Shown here piece after piece: positions 25,874-35,928 of a stretch of DNA of 64,000 bases. Where the stretch lies: contig NZ_CP031155.1 of the NCBI RefSeq assembly GCF_003344885.1, positions 1,764,001-1,828,000 of the forward strand. The letters are read 5' to 3'. Below the pieces are notes generated by a model. It saw only the letters and a program-made list of their open reading frames with translations, did not search any database and was not told the origin of the DNA. Position 1 is the stretch's first letter. The number at the start of each line of letters is the position of its first letter. The DNA is from Altererythrobacter sp. ZODW24 (GTDB taxonomy: Bacteria > Pseudomonadota > Alphaproteobacteria > Sphingomonadales > Sphingomonadaceae). Both the position numbers and the translations under genes were made by a program.

Positions 25874-28800
25874 TTATTCCGCCGCAACCGAGGCGGCTTC
25901 GTCGCGCTCTGTTTCCATTTGCTTCAGCGCGGCCGCGTAATCGCGCGGCATTACCTTCACGAATTTACTGAGCGTACCTGCCCAATCATCGAGCATGTTT
26001 GCCGCCCGGGCAGAGCCGGTGTGCAGCTTGTGGCGCTCGATCAAGATTTTCAGCCGCTCGCCGTCATGCCGCAGCATATCACCCATGCCGAAATCGCCGA
26101 CGCTTGTGCCGCGCTGTTTCGGACGGCCAGCGCCCTCTTCTGTATCCGGTTCAGCGGATAGCTTCTCAAGCGTAACCATCGACAGGTTGCAGCGCTCGTG
26201 GAACGTGCCCTTGGGGTCGTAAACATAGGCGACGCCGCCGCTCATTCCCGCTGCGAAGTTGCGGCCTGTGCGGCCCAAAACCACTACGACACCGCCAGTC
26301 ATATATTCGCAAGTGTGATCGCCTGTTCCTTCGACGACTGCGATGGCGCCGGAATTGCGGACTGCAAAACGTTCGCCGCCGACGCCATTGAAGTACGCCT
26401 CACCTGCAATCGCGCCGTAGAGAACGGTGTTGCCAACGATGATGTTCTGCGAAGGATCGCGGTCCAAACCTTCCGGCTGGCGCACGATAATGCGTCCGCC
26501 CGACAGACCCTTGCCGACATAGTCATTGGCATCGCCAACCAGATCGAGCGTTACGCCGTGAGCAAGCCATGCGGCGAAACTCTGGCCCGCAACGCCGGTC
26601 AGATTGATGCGGATCGTTTCGGCAGGCAGGCCTTCATGGCCGTAAGCCTTAGCAATTTCACCTGATAGCATCGTGCCCGTGGTGCGGTTCACATTCTTGA
26701 TCGTGCGGTCCAGTACGACCGCGTCACCCTTAGTCAGCGCGGGCTCGCAAGCCTTGATCAGCTCGACATCCATCGCTGCGCCGAGGTTGTGATCCTGCGC
26801 CTCTGTGTGATGCAGTTCTTTGCCCTCAGCAGGCTTAACCTGATGCAGCATTTTGCTCAAATCGACGCCTTCGGCTTTCCAGTGGCGGATCGCTCGGTTC
26901 ATGTTGATCCGGTCAACGCGGCCAACCATTTCTTCCAGCGTGCGGAAGCCCATTTCGGCCATAATCACGCGCAATTCTTCGGCGACGAAGAAGAAGTAGT
27001 TGATCACATGTTCTGGCGTGCCGACAAACCGTTTGCGCAGTTCGGGGTTCTGCGTAGCCACGCCGACAGGGCAGGTGTTGAGATGACACTTACGCATCAT
27101 GATGCAGCCTGCCGCGATCAGCGGAGCGGTGGCGAAACCGAACTCATCCGCGCCTAGCAATGCGCCAATCGCAACGTCGCGCCCGGTGCGCAGCCCGCCA
27201 TCGACCTGCACAGCGATGCGGCTGCGTAGGTCGTTGAGCAGTAATGTCTGCTGCGTTTCAGCAAGGCCAATTTCCCATGGGGAACCGGCGTGGGTCAGCG
27301 AGGTGAGCGGCGATGCGCCTGTACCGCCTTCGTAACCCGAAATAGTGACATGATCCGCACGCGCTTTCGAAACGCCCGCAGCCACTGTGCCGACACCCAC
27401 TTCGGACACCAGCTTCACCGACACGCGCGCACCGGTGTTCACGTTTTTGAGGTCGTGAATCAGCTGCGCAAGGTCTTCGATCGAGTAGATATCGTGATGC
27501 GGCGGCGGCGAAATCAGGCCTACACCCGGTGTCGAATGGCGCACCGCGCCGATCCGCTTATCGACCTTGTGGCCGGGCAGCTGGCCGCCTTCACCAGGCT
27601 TCGCGCCCTGTGCCATCTTGATCTGGATATCATCCGCATTGACGAGATATTCGGTCGTTACACCGAACCGGCCCGAGGCAACCTGCTTGATACGGCTGCG
27701 CATGGAATCGCCGTTGTCCATTGGCGTATAACGCGCGACTTCTTCGCCGCCTTCGCCGGTGTTCGAACGGCCGCCGATACGGTTCATGGCAATCGCCATG
27801 GTCGAATGCGCTTCGTGGCTGATCGAGCCGAAGCTCATCGCGCCAGTGCTGAACCGTTTGACGATCTCGGCTGCCGGCTCGACTTCGGAAAGCGGGACTT
27901 TCTTGTCCGCTGGCTTCAGTTCCATCAGGCCCCGGATTGTTAGCAAGCGTTCTGCCTGCTCGTTCACCGATTTGGCGAAGTCATCGTAATTCTTGTGATC
28001 GCCGCCGCGTACAGCGTGCTGCAAACTTGCGACATTGGCCGGCGTCCATGCGTGGGTCTCACCGCGCAGCCGGTATTGGTAGATCCCGCCGACATCCAGC
28101 ATGCTCTTATAGAGCGGGCTGTCGCCATAAGCGGTTCCGTGACGGCGTGAGGCTTCCTCGGCAATTTCCTTCAAGCCAACACCTTCGATGCTGGTGGCAG
28201 TGCCCTTGAAGTAATCGTCCACGAACTTGGTCGACAGGCCCACGGCGTCGAAAATCTGCGCGCCGCAATAGGACTGGTAAGTCGAAATGCCCATCTTGGA
28301 CATGACCTTGCGGATGCCCTTACCAACTGCCTTGATGTAGTTTTGTTCGACCTCTTCACGCTCGAGGTGATCAAACTTGCGGGCGCGCAGGTTTTCCAGC
28401 GTTTCGAAAGCCAAATAAGGGTTCACCGCTTCTGCGCCATAGCCCGCGAGCACACAGAAGTGATGCACCTCGCGCGCTTCACCGGTTTCCACCACTATGC
28501 CGGTTTGCATCCGCAATCCCTGCCGCACGAGGTGATGATGCACCGCTGCTGTTGCGAGCAGCGCAGGCATTGGCACACGGTCCGGCCCCTGCGCGCGGTC
28601 TGACAGGATCAGGATCGTGTGATCCTGCAGCACAGCCTCGGTTGCGGCCCAGCACATTTCCTTGATCGCCAGAGCGATACCGTCTTTGCCGGTGGAAACG
28701 TCCCAAGTCATGTCGATGGTCGCGGTGCGGAAAGCGCCGTCCAGCGCCGCCTCGACCGAGCGGATTTTCGCCAGATCGCGGTTGGTCAGGATCGGTTGCT

Positions 28801-30514
28801 GCACCTCGAGGCGCTTATGCGTACCGCCATCACGTCCGAGCAAATTCGGGCGCGGGCCGATCATCGACAGCAGGCTCATCACCAGCTCTTCGCGGATCGG
28901 ATCAATCGGCGGATTGGTGACCTGCGCGAAGTTTTGCTTGAAGTAATCGTAGAGTAGGCGGCTTTTGTCCGAAAGCACTGCGATCGGCGTATCCGTGCCC
29001 ATCGACCCAAGTGGATCGTCAGCATTCACGGCCATCGGTTCGAGGAAGCGGCTGATGTCTTCTTGGGTATATCCGAATGCTTGCTGGCGTTGCAGCAGGC
29101 TGGAATCGTCCATCGCAAGTTCGGAAAGTTCGGGCTCGATGGTGTGCAGGTCTTCGAGCTTATACTGAGCCTTCTCAAGCCATTTGGCATAGGGATGCGC
29201 TTCGGAGAGGCTGGCCTTCACCTCCTCATCTTCAATGATGCGGCCTTCTTCGAGGTCGATCATCAGCATCCGGCCCGGCTGCAAACGCCATTTGCGGGTG
29301 ATGTCTTCTTCGGCAAACGGCAGCACGCCGCTTTCCGACGCGAGGCAGACGATATCGTCCTTGGTCACGCAGAAGCGGGCCGGACGCAGACCGTTGCGGT
29401 CGAGCGTCGCGCCAATTTGGCGGCCATCGGTGAAGCAGACGGCGGCAGGGCCGTCCCAAGGTTCCATAAGCGCAGCGTGATATTCGTAAAACGCGCGCCG
29501 TTCGGGGTCCATCAGGTCATTCTTGGCCCAGGCTTCTGGGATCAGCATCATCATTGCATGGGCGAGCGAATAGCCACCCGCGATCAGCAGTTCGAGCGCA
29601 TTGTCGAGGCACGCCGTGTCTGACTGGCCATGCGGAATGATTGGCCACATCTTGTCGAGATCAGGACCGAGCAGGTCGGATTCCATCGTCCGGCGGCGGG
29701 CGTTCATCCAGTTCACATTGCCGCGAACCGTGTTGATCTCACCATTATGGGCGATCAGGCGGAACGGGTGGGCGAGCCGCCAGCTCGGGAACGTGTTGGT
29801 GCTGAAACGCTGGTGCACGAGGCCCAGCGCGCTGGTGCAATCGGGATCGCGCAGATCATCATAGAAGCTGCCGACTTGCGTGGCGAGCAGCAGGCCCTTG
29901 TAAACAATGGTCCGGCTGGAAAAGCTCGGCATGTAAAATTCGGTTAGGCCCGGCATCGAATGCTTTGATGCCAGCTTTGCCAGCGGGTTGTGCACCTGCT
30001 TGCGAATGGTGAGCAGTTTGCGCTCGAATGCGTCTTGATCGGCGCAATTTTCGCCCATGGCGATGATGCACTGGCGAATTACCGGCATCGAATCGATCAC
30101 GGCCTTGCCCAGACCGTCCATTGTGGTTGGCACATCGCGCCAGCCAATTAACCGCTGGCCTTCCTTGGCAACGAACTTTTCCATGCGCTCGGCGACGAAA
30201 CCGCGTTCCTGTTCGCCCTGCGGCAGGAAGCACATGGCGACCGCATATTCGCCTTCGCCCGGGAGGTCATGGCCGTTTTTATCGGCCCATTTTTGAATAA
30301 GCAGGTGCGGGATTTGCATCAACAGCCCCGCACCGTCGCCCAGCAAGGGGTCAGCGCCCACGGCGCCGCGGTGGTCGAGATTCGCCAGAATTTCCAGCGA
30401 CTGTTTGACTATGTCATGACTTTTGACGCCCTTGATATGGGCAACCATGCCCACACCACATGCGTCGTGTTCGTTACGTGCGTCGTAAAGCCCTTGGGAC
30501 ACCGGAAAGCCCAT
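25874..30514 (-). CDS. gltB: Glutamate synthase (NADPH) large subunit
   Basis: The 1546-residue enzyme starts with a short propeptide before Cys19 in [14 protein letters not shown], the N-terminal nucleophile of the glutaminase domain (about residues 19-430). The FMN-binding synthase domain (about 850-1200) has [11 protein letters not shown] and [15 protein letters not shown]. Iron-sulfur cysteines lie in [13 protein letters not shown], and the C-terminal GXGXG domain follows ([16 protein letters not shown]). It makes two glutamates from glutamine and 2-oxoglutarate. A promoter-like pair lies about 110 bases upstream. Confidence 0.97.
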   Translation of the reverse strand: MGFPVSQGLYDARNEHDACGVGMVAHIKGVKSHDIVKQSLEILANLDHRGAVGADPLLGDGAGLLMQIPHLLIQKWADKNGHDLPGEGEYAVAMCFLPQGEQERGFVAERMEKFVAKEGQRLIGWRDVPTTMDGLGKAVIDSMPVIRQCIIAMGENCADQDAFERKLLTIRKQVHNPLAKLASKHSMPGLTEFYMPSFSSRTIVYKGLLLATQVGSFYDDLRDPDCTSALGLVHQRFSTNTFPSWRLAHPFRLIAHNGEINTVRGNVNWMNARRRTMESDLLGPDLDKMWPIIPHGQSDTACLDNALELLIAGGYSLAHAMMMLIPEAWAKNDLMDPERRAFYEYHAALMEPWDGPAAVCFTDGRQIGATLDRNGLRPARFCVTKDDIVCLASESGVLPFAEEDITRKWRLQPGRMLMIDLEEGRIIEDEEVKASLSEAHPYAKWLEKAQYKLEDLHTIEPELSELAMDDSSLLQRQQAFGYTQEDISRFLEPMAVNADDPLGSMGTDTPIAVLSDKSRLLYDYFKQNFAQVTNPPIDPIREELVMSLLSMIGPRPNLLGRDGGTHKRLEVQQPILTNRDLAKIRSVEAALDGAFRTATIDMTWDVSTGKDGIALAIKEMCWAATEAVLQDHTILILSDRAQGPDRVPMPALLATAAVHHHLVRQGLRMQTGIVVETGEAREVHHFCVLAGYGAEAVNPYLAFETLENLRARKFDHLEREEVEQNYIKAVGKGIRKVMSKMGISTYQSYCGAQIFDAVGLSTKFVDDYFKGTATSIEGVGLKEIAEEASRRHGTAYGDSPLYKSMLDVGGIYQYRLRGETHAWTPANVASLQHAVRGGDHKNYDDFAKSVNEQAERLLTIRGLMELKPADKKVPLSEVEPAAEIVKRFSTGAMSFGSISHEAHSTMAIAMNRIGGRSNTGEGGEEVARYTPMDNGDSMRSRIKQVASGRFGVTTEYLVNADDIQIKMAQGAKPGEGGQLPGHKVDKRIGAVRHSTPGVGLISPPPHHDIYSIEDLAQLIHDLKNVNTGARVSVKLVSEVGVGTVAAGVSKARADHVTISGYEGGTGASPLTSLTHAGSPWEIGLAETQQTLLLNDLRSRIAVQVDGGLRTGRDVAIGALLGADEFGFATAPLIAAGCIMMRKCHLNTCPVGVATQNPELRKRFVGTPEHVINYFFFVAEELRVIMAEMGFRTLEEMVGRVDRINMNRAIRHWKAEGVDLSKMLHQVKPAEGKELHHTEAQDHNLGAAMDVELIKACEPALTKGDAVVLDRTIKNVNRTTGTMLSGEIAKAYGHEGLPAETIRINLTGVAGQSFAAWLAHGVTLDLVGDANDYVGKGLSGGRIIVRQPEGLDRDPSQNIIVGNTVLYGAIAGEAYFNGVGGERFAVRNSGAIAVVEGTGDHTCEYMTGGVVVVLGRTGRNFAAGMSGGVAYVYDPKGTFHERCNLSMVTLEKLSAEPDTEEGAGRPKQRGTSVGDFGMGDMLRHDGERLKILIERHKLHTGSARAANMLDDWAGTLSKFVKVMPRDYAAALKQMETERDEAASVAAE

Positions 30515-30619
30515 TCAATTCCCATCCTGTCAGTAGCCGAAATACTCTATGCCTGCGGGATTCGGCAATTAAGCGCACCGAATCTCGCCGCAAACGCAGC
30601 ATTATTAGCGTGAGCAGCC

Positions 30620-30648
30620 ATAATGGCGACAGGAAACATTTTTTGCAA
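30620..30648 (-). promoter_or_regulatory. Candidate sigma-70 type promoter for gltB
   Basis: On the minus strand TTGCAA (30648-30643) is followed after 17 bases by CATTAT (30625-30620). The gltB start lies about 105 bases downstream. The 230-base gap between gltB and the next gene (30515-30744) holds no coding frame of note, so the operon promoter should be in it. Confidence 0.4.
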
Positions 30649-30744
30649 CCGCGAAGGAATGCTATTCTGCCAGCTAATTCGAATGCACGCCGGTTCTAGT
30701 AGCTACCGGTAACGGGAAGTCGAAGCGTGCGGCCGCCTTGGGCG

Positions 30745-32427
30745 TTACGCCGCGCCGCTCATGCGCCGTAGCGTTGAGAGGGCATCGCGCAGAGCTTTTT
30801 CCGTCTCAACGGGGTCGGCCTTCTGGGGCGCCGGCGAAGCTGCAGAGAAGGCTGCGCCGGGAGCATCGAATGGACGAATGGTGTCAGGCGCACCAAAAGT
30901 CGACAGTTCTGGAGAAGCTTCGTCTTCACTTGCGTCACTACCGAAAGAGGAGGCCTGACCATGGAGGATGTCGGCGTTGGGGAACACCACCATCGGCTGA
31001 ATCTCGCCCTCGTCTTCGTCTTCTTCCTCGATCCGGACAGGTTCCTGGCCGGGAAGGAACGGGCTCTTCATGGCGAGGAGTGAGGTATAGGAGCCTTCTT
31101 CGGAATCTTCGTCATCGTTTTTGGCTGTATCTTCCGCGGCGTCGCAGGCGAAATCGCCTTCGGCATCTTCCGTCTCGGTAACCCATTCCTCTTCAATCGC
31201 TTCGGCTTCGGTGCCAAGTTCAACCGGCTTTGGAAGCACGGTGAATTGGTCGTCCGAATAGTCCTCGGTTGTTTCTTCCAGATATTCGCCCACATCTTTA
31301 GCGGTATTTTCGGCGGCAATATCCTCTATCGGCGCGCTGAACGGACGAAGTGACTTGGTCAGATCAAGCGCCGGGAACGGCTCATCATCATCTTCATCGT
31401 CATCTTGCTCATCAATCATCAGCGACTGGAGGGCCGAGGGCATAACGCCGAACTCAGTTGGCTCCTGACCTGCGGATTCGAGGTTTTCGGTGACTTTCAA
31501 TGTGTCTGCTTCCACCGCTGGCGCAGCGAAGAATGATTCGGAGATTGCCGCGCGTGCCGCAATTGGTGCTTCACCGCGCTGCTTGATCGAAAGGGCGAGC
31601 CGTTCGACGAGCTCGACCATGCCGAGTTCCTCCACGGGACGATCGCCGACGGGAAGTTTGATGGCTTCTTCGGCCGGTGCAGGGTTGCCGTCGATTTCTT
31701 GTGCAGACTCGTCTGCTGGTTGCTCAAGCGCATCGATCTCTTCTTCCTCTTGGGCAATAAGATCGAGCGGCTCTTCAAGCTCTACAGGTGCTGAAAAGGC
31801 CTGAGGTTCGGCAATTTCTGCAACGCTGTCTTCAGGTTCTTCGGCAGGCAGCATATCAGGGTGGTCGCTGAAATCGAGCACATCTGCGCTATCATTTCCA
31901 GGAAAAGCCGCGCGTTCTTTGTCACGTTCTTGGCCGGGAAGCGGCACAAAATCGAGATATTCGCTGCGGCCGCTTTCTTCGGTTACCGAGAGCGAACGGC
32001 GACGGCGCGGCGTTGCGGCCTCTTCTTCCTCTTCGGCATTTTCTTCGGGGACGGACTCGGCGAGTTTCTCTTCGCCAAGCTCTTCCAAAGCGGAAATAGG
32101 GCGGCGAGCTGGTGCGTCAGGATGCGCGTCTTCAGGGCGCAGATTGGGCGCGCGTTTGCGAACAGGCGCGGTGGCTTGTGAAGCAGCAATTTTGCGGGCG
32201 ATCAATACACCCAGAAGTGCACCAATAATGGCAGCAACCAATGCGATCACAATCTTTGCGGTCACACCAAGCGTTTCTTGGCCGGAAATCGCTCCGAACA
32301 GCTGTGCGGGCAGCACAAAGCTGCCAATGCCGAACAGCGCGGCGAACCATAAAGCCACGATGGCCGGAAAGGCCTTGTGACTGCTGATCGGTGCCTGTTT
32401 GGCGCCATTTGGCTGCTTACTTGCCAC
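30745..32427 (-). CDS. Acidic membrane-anchored disordered protein of unknown function
   Basis: The 560-residue protein has two membrane segments (about residues 20-44 and 57-78). After a basic stretch (KIAASQ...VRKRAP) comes a tail of about 470 residues that is very rich in Glu, Asp, Ala and Pro and should be largely disordered and cytoplasmic. Short motifs recur in the tail: LPGQE at 163 and 458, RPFSAP at 361 and RPFDAP at 518, FSAP at 211. Two helical islands stand out, GDRPVEELGMVELVERLALS (261-280) and the C-terminal ALRDALSTLRRM (545-556). I do not recognise the family. The shape suits a scaffold or docking protein. It is a single leftward gene 44 bases downstream of the glycosyltransferase stop. 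Confidence 0.7.
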   Translation of the reverse strand: MASKQPNGAKQAPISSHKAFPAIVALWFAALFGIGSFVLPAQLFGAISGQETLGVTAKIVIALVAAIIGALLGVLIARKIAASQATAPVRKRAPNLRPEDAHPDAPARRPISALEELGEEKLAESVPEENAEEEEEAATPRRRRSLSVTEESGRSEYLDFVPLPGQERDKERAAFPGNDSADVLDFSDHPDMLPAEEPEDSVAEIAEPQAFSAPVELEEPLDLIAQEEEEIDALEQPADESAQEIDGNPAPAEEAIKLPVGDRPVEELGMVELVERLALSIKQRGEAPIAARAAISESFFAAPAVEADTLKVTENLESAGQEPTEFGVMPSALQSLMIDEQDDDEDDDEPFPALDLTKSLRPFSAPIEDIAAENTAKDVGEYLEETTEDYSDDQFTVLPKPVELGTEAEAIEEEWVTETEDAEGDFACDAAEDTAKNDDEDSEEGSYTSLLAMKSPFLPGQEPVRIEEEDEDEGEIQPMVVFPNADILHGQASSFGSDASEDEASPELSTFGAPDTIRPFDAPGAAFSAASPAPQKADPVETEKALRDALSTLRRMSGAA

Positions 32428-32472
32428 GTTTAGATTACCCCAGTTGCGTTTGGGAATCAGTCCAGCGCTACC

Positions 32473-33705
32473 TTATGCAGCGTGGGACAAACCCGTTCTC
32501 GCCGCAGGGGCTAACAGGGTTTGGTAAACGTCTTGATAACGACGAATGTTTTGCGCCCAGTCATGATGCGCCGCAACATGGGCGCTGGCCCGTTCGCACA
32601 TGGCATCCCAGCCACTGCGATCTGCGATCATCAACGCCAATTCGCGGGCGATTGATTCAGGATCATCGGGCGCAAACAGCATGCCTGTCTCGCCATCTTT
32701 CATCAGCTCACGGTGGCCGCCAACATCGGAAGCGGCAACCAGCCGGCCCTGCGCCATCGCTTCGAGCGGTTTAAGCGGTGTGACCAGATCGGTCAGGCGG
32801 CTGGCCTTGCGGGGGTAGGCGAGGATGTCGATCAGCGAGTAATAGCGCTCAACGTCGGAATGCGGGACGCGGCCGGTGAAGTGGATTGAAGCTGCGGCGG
32901 GCGATGCAGCAGCTTGTGTGCGCAGTGCTTCATCCATTGGTCCGCCGCCGACGAGCAGAAGCTGTGCCTCAGCTTCGCTGGCAAGCAATTCAGGCATGGC
33001 AGCGATCAGATCGTCCAGCCCTTCGTAATCATAGAAGCTACCGACATAGCCGAACACCGGAGCGCCATCGGCAAACCCTAGCTCTGCTGCCAGCGCATCA
33101 TGGCGTGGCGGCGGATCGCCGAACAGTGACAGGTCCACGCCGTTGGGCATAATCCCGATCTTGCCAGCGGGATGCCCGCGCGCGATCAAATCATCGCGTA
33201 GGCCGTGGCAGATCGTGAAGACAGCATCCGCTCCCGACACGACGCGGTTTTCAAGCGCGCGGGTCAGGCGGTACTTGGCTGAGCCAGCTTTGCCTGTGCC
33301 ATTGCCGACAGCGGCATCTTCCCAAAAGGCGCGAATTTCATAGACCACGGGAATACCCAGCTTGCGACCTGCCTTCAAAGCGGCCGCGCCGCCAAGCGCG
33401 GGCGAATGGGCATGCAACACATCAGGCCGCCAGTCTTGGGCCAGTTTTTCGATCGCATCGGAAAGCGCAGAAATTTCACGCCATTCGCGCAAGGCAACCG
33501 GGCCGCTCGCGGTGCCGGGGGTGCGGTGGAATATCAGTCCGTCATGCGTTTCAACCGGAGCGCTCTCGGCCTCGTGCCGCATACCGGTAATCCCGCGCAC
33601 TTCGATGCCCGCCGCCTGCTGAGCCGTCAGGATCGCACGTGTGCGAAAGGTATAGCCGCTGTGAAGCGGCAGCGAATGGTCAAGGACATGGAGCACGCGT
33701 GTCAT
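32473..33705 (-). CDS. Exosortase-A-system-associated glycosyltransferase
   Basis: The ATG at 33705 has a GAGG site eight bases upstream and gives 410 residues. The start RVLHVLDHSLPLHSGYTFRT is characteristic of the GT4 subgroup named after PEP-CTERM/exosortase A systems. The second domain shows FGYVGSFYDYEGLDDLIAAM, GGGPMDEAL and PLKPLEAMAQGRLVAASDVGG (the donor-binding region). It likely works on the exopolysaccharide or glycans linked to PEP-CTERM proteins. It is divergent from the O-glycosylation ligase gene; the exosortase itself is not in the window. Confidence 0.85.
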   Translation of the reverse strand: MTRVLHVLDHSLPLHSGYTFRTRAILTAQQAAGIEVRGITGMRHEAESAPVETHDGLIFHRTPGTASGPVALREWREISALSDAIEKLAQDWRPDVLHAHSPALGGAAALKAGRKLGIPVVYEIRAFWEDAAVGNGTGKAGSAKYRLTRALENRVVSGADAVFTICHGLRDDLIARGHPAGKIGIMPNGVDLSLFGDPPPRHDALAAELGFADGAPVFGYVGSFYDYEGLDDLIAAMPELLASEAEAQLLLVGGGPMDEALRTQAAASPAAASIHFTGRVPHSDVERYYSLIDILAYPRKASRLTDLVTPLKPLEAMAQGRLVAASDVGGHRELMKDGETGMLFAPDDPESIARELALMIADRSGWDAMCERASAHVAAHHDWAQNIRRYQDVYQTLLAPAARTGLSHAA

Positions 33706-33789
33706 GACCAAAGCCTCTGGCACAATAGGCTTAACGCCGCGTCAACTTGCCTCTGTTACGGCGCACTATCTGAATAAAGGAATGCCCGT

Positions 33790-33945
33790 TTGATCGACTA
33801 CGCCACCCTTGCCCTGACGCATGGCCTGCTTGCGCTCGCCGTGATCCGGTTGATGGTGCGCGGCGATCTCGACAGTGAAGGCGAGACGAAGCGGCCCTCG
33901 CGGCGATCTGCACATAAGCGCCCTAGCGAACAGACGGATAGCTAA
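33790..33945 (+). CDS. Possible micro-protein with one membrane segment
   Basis: A 51-residue frame starts with TTG at 33790, preceded by AAAGGA about nine bases upstream, and ends five bases before the ligase ATG. It reads IDYATLALTHGLLALAVIRL, one membrane helix, and then a short basic, polar tail ending SEQTDS. The position and coding-like codon use support a real gene in the ligase operon. The rare start codon and small size keep this uncertain. Confidence 0.42.
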   Translation: MIDYATLALTHGLLALAVIRLMVRGDLDSEGETKRPSRRSAHKRPSEQTDS

Positions 33946-33950
33946 GGCAG

Positions 33951-35363
33951 ATGCTTGATCTTGCTCTCTTTGCTTTTGTTATGGCGCTGCTCGCCGCAGG
34001 TGTGCGGAGGCCCTTCATTTGGGTCATGGCCTACATCTACATTGACGTGCTTGCCCCGCAGAAAATTGGCTGGTCGCTGGTACAGGCCATCCCGCTTTCG
34101 TTGATCGCCTTTGCCGCCGCCTTTGCCGGGTGGCTGTTGGTGGATGACAAGACCAAGAGCCGCTTTACATACCGCCAGTTCCTGATGGTTCTGCTGTTGG
34201 TGTGGTGCGCATTTACGACGTACACGGCTGATTTTCCGGAGGTTGCGCTCGAAAAATGGGACTGGGCGTGGAAAGCGATGGTCTTTGCGATCTTCCTGCC
34301 GCTCACCCTAACAACCCGCCTACGCTTCGAGGCCACATTGATGACGATGATCCTGGCATTGGGCGCGATCGTGATCGGTGCGGGCATCAAGACCATCGGG
34401 TCGGGCGGTGGCGGCTACGGTAAATTGCCGCTGCTCGTTGATTCTGATTACGGTCTTTATGAAACGTCCACATTGGCTTGTGTCGCAATTGCGAGCATTC
34501 CGCTGATCCGCTGGCTTGTGAATCACGGCACGATCTTCCCCAAGGATTGGCGCGTGCAGCTCTTCTCCGCCGGGTTGATCTTTGCCTGCCTGCTAATTCC
34601 CGTAGGCACCGCCGCGCGCACGGGCCTGATTTGTATCGTTGCGCTCGGTTTTATGATGCTGCGCGATGTGAAGAAGCGTTTCACCTATCTTGCCATGGTT
34701 GGTGCCTTGGGCGTGGTGGCGCTCCCGTTTCTGCCGGCGACCTTCTACGAACGGATGAGCACCATCGGCGGCTATGAGGGTGACGAATCCGCATCGACCC
34801 GCGTGGCCGTGTGGAAATGGACACTCGATTACACGGCTGAAAACCCTAGCGGCGGGGGCTTCAATGTCTTCCTCGGTAATAGTTTCACCTACAAAACGCG
34901 TGAGGCGCAGGGCGAGGGCAACAACCGGAAAATCGTGACTGAAGTCGTGACCGACGAAGCGCGCGCCTTCCACTCCAGCTATTTCGAGATGCTGGGCGAA
35001 CAAGGCTACTTCGGTTTTCTGATTTGGATGCTGCTGCAGGTTAGCGGCGTGTGGCAGATGGAACGCTTGCGCCGCCGCTGGAAAGACCGGACTGCGGATG
35101 GCGAGACATGGCAGGCTCCGCTCGCCAATGCGCTGCAATTGGCGCAGTTGACTGTGCTGATCGGATCGCTGTTTATCGGGATCGCTTACCAGCCTTATGC
35201 CTTGCTGATTTTGGCGATCCAATGCGGGCTGTGGTCCTATTGCCGGCGGACTGATTCGCAGCCGACTGGCCGCATCAGGGTCCGGCCTAACACGCACCCA
35301 GACGGGGATACCCCCGCCAAGCCCCGCGATACCGTAACGGCAGGCTCTCCCGCGTTGCAGTAA
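33951..35363 (+). CDS. Putative O-glycosylation ligase, exosortase-A-associated
   Basis: The 470-residue membrane protein has about ten or eleven hydrophobic segments. Its start (LFAFVMALLAAGVRRPFIWV, then YIYIDVLAPQKIGWSL) is that of the Wzy_C-containing ligase family associated with exosortase A. The C-terminal half holds the O-antigen-ligase-like loop with a conserved HSSYFEMLGEQGYFGFLIW (about residue 342). It is thought to transfer glycans onto sorted proteins or to act as a polymerase. It pairs with the divergent glycosyltransferase at 32473-33705. The C-terminal 40 residues are polar and disordered. Confidence 0.85.
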   Translation: MLDLALFAFVMALLAAGVRRPFIWVMAYIYIDVLAPQKIGWSLVQAIPLSLIAFAAAFAGWLLVDDKTKSRFTYRQFLMVLLLVWCAFTTYTADFPEVALEKWDWAWKAMVFAIFLPLTLTTRLRFEATLMTMILALGAIVIGAGIKTIGSGGGGYGKLPLLVDSDYGLYETSTLACVAIASIPLIRWLVNHGTIFPKDWRVQLFSAGLIFACLLIPVGTAARTGLICIVALGFMMLRDVKKRFTYLAMVGALGVVALPFLPATFYERMSTIGGYEGDESASTRVAVWKWTLDYTAENPSGGGFNVFLGNSFTYKTREAQGEGNNRKIVTEVVTDEARAFHSSYFEMLGEQGYFGFLIWMLLQVSGVWQMERLRRRWKDRTADGETWQAPLANALQLAQLTVLIGSLFIGIAYQPYALLILAIQCGLWSYCRRTDSQPTGRIRVRPNTHPDGDTPAKPRDTVTAGSPALQ

Positions 35364-35420
35364 GGCGCTTCTTGCTCCATGTATCGCCGCAACAAACAGG
35401 CAATATAGAGGAGAGGCGAC

Positions 35421-35870
35421 ATGACCCCGCAGGATATCGCAGCCAAGGTTGGCGAAACTATCGGCACCAGTGAATGGGCTGAAATGAGCCAGGAACGCAT
35501 CAACCAGTTCGCCGAGGCGACCGGTGATCACCAGTTCATCCATATCAACGAAGAAGCTGCTAAGATGACGCCATTTGGCGGCACTATCGCGCACGGTTTC
35601 CTGACACTGTCGATGATCCCTTATCTGTCCGCCGAATCCGACATTCCGCGGATGGAAGGCATCAAGATGGGCGTGAACTACGGCGGCAACAAAACCCGCT
35701 TCATCGCCCCCGTCCGCAGCGGCAAGCGCATTCGCGGCCATTGGAAGCTTACGGAAATGGTCGAAAAGCGCCCCGGCCAATGGCAGCAGACCTGTGAAAT
35801 CACCATCGAGATCGAAGGCGAAGACAAGCCTGCCCTGATCACTGAATGGATCACGATGTTCTTCGTCTAA
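35421..35870 (+). CDS. MaoC family (R)-hydratase-like protein
   Basis: The 149-residue hotdog protein has the hydratase-2 motif in [18 protein letters not shown] (catalytic Asp and His, about residues 31-48) followed by [17 protein letters not shown]. PhaJ-like enzymes of this size hydrate enoyl-CoA to (R)-3-hydroxyacyl-CoA, which can feed PHA synthesis. A GAGGAG site precedes the ATG. It lies 58 bases upstream of a thiolase gene and about 1.9 kb from phaZ, which suggests a PHA or fatty-acid role. The precise substrate is unknown. Confidence 0.87.
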   Translation: MTPQDIAAKVGETIGTSEWAEMSQERINQFAEATGDHQFIHINEEAAKMTPFGGTIAHGFLTLSMIPYLSAESDIPRMEGIKMGVNYGGNKTRFIAPVRSGKRIRGHWKLTEMVEKRPGQWQQTCEITIEIEGEDKPALITEWITMFFV

Positions 35871-35928
35871 ATCCCAATCCCCCTCCCCGGGAACTAGACT
35901 GAGTATTAAACAACCTAAGGAGTTCGCC

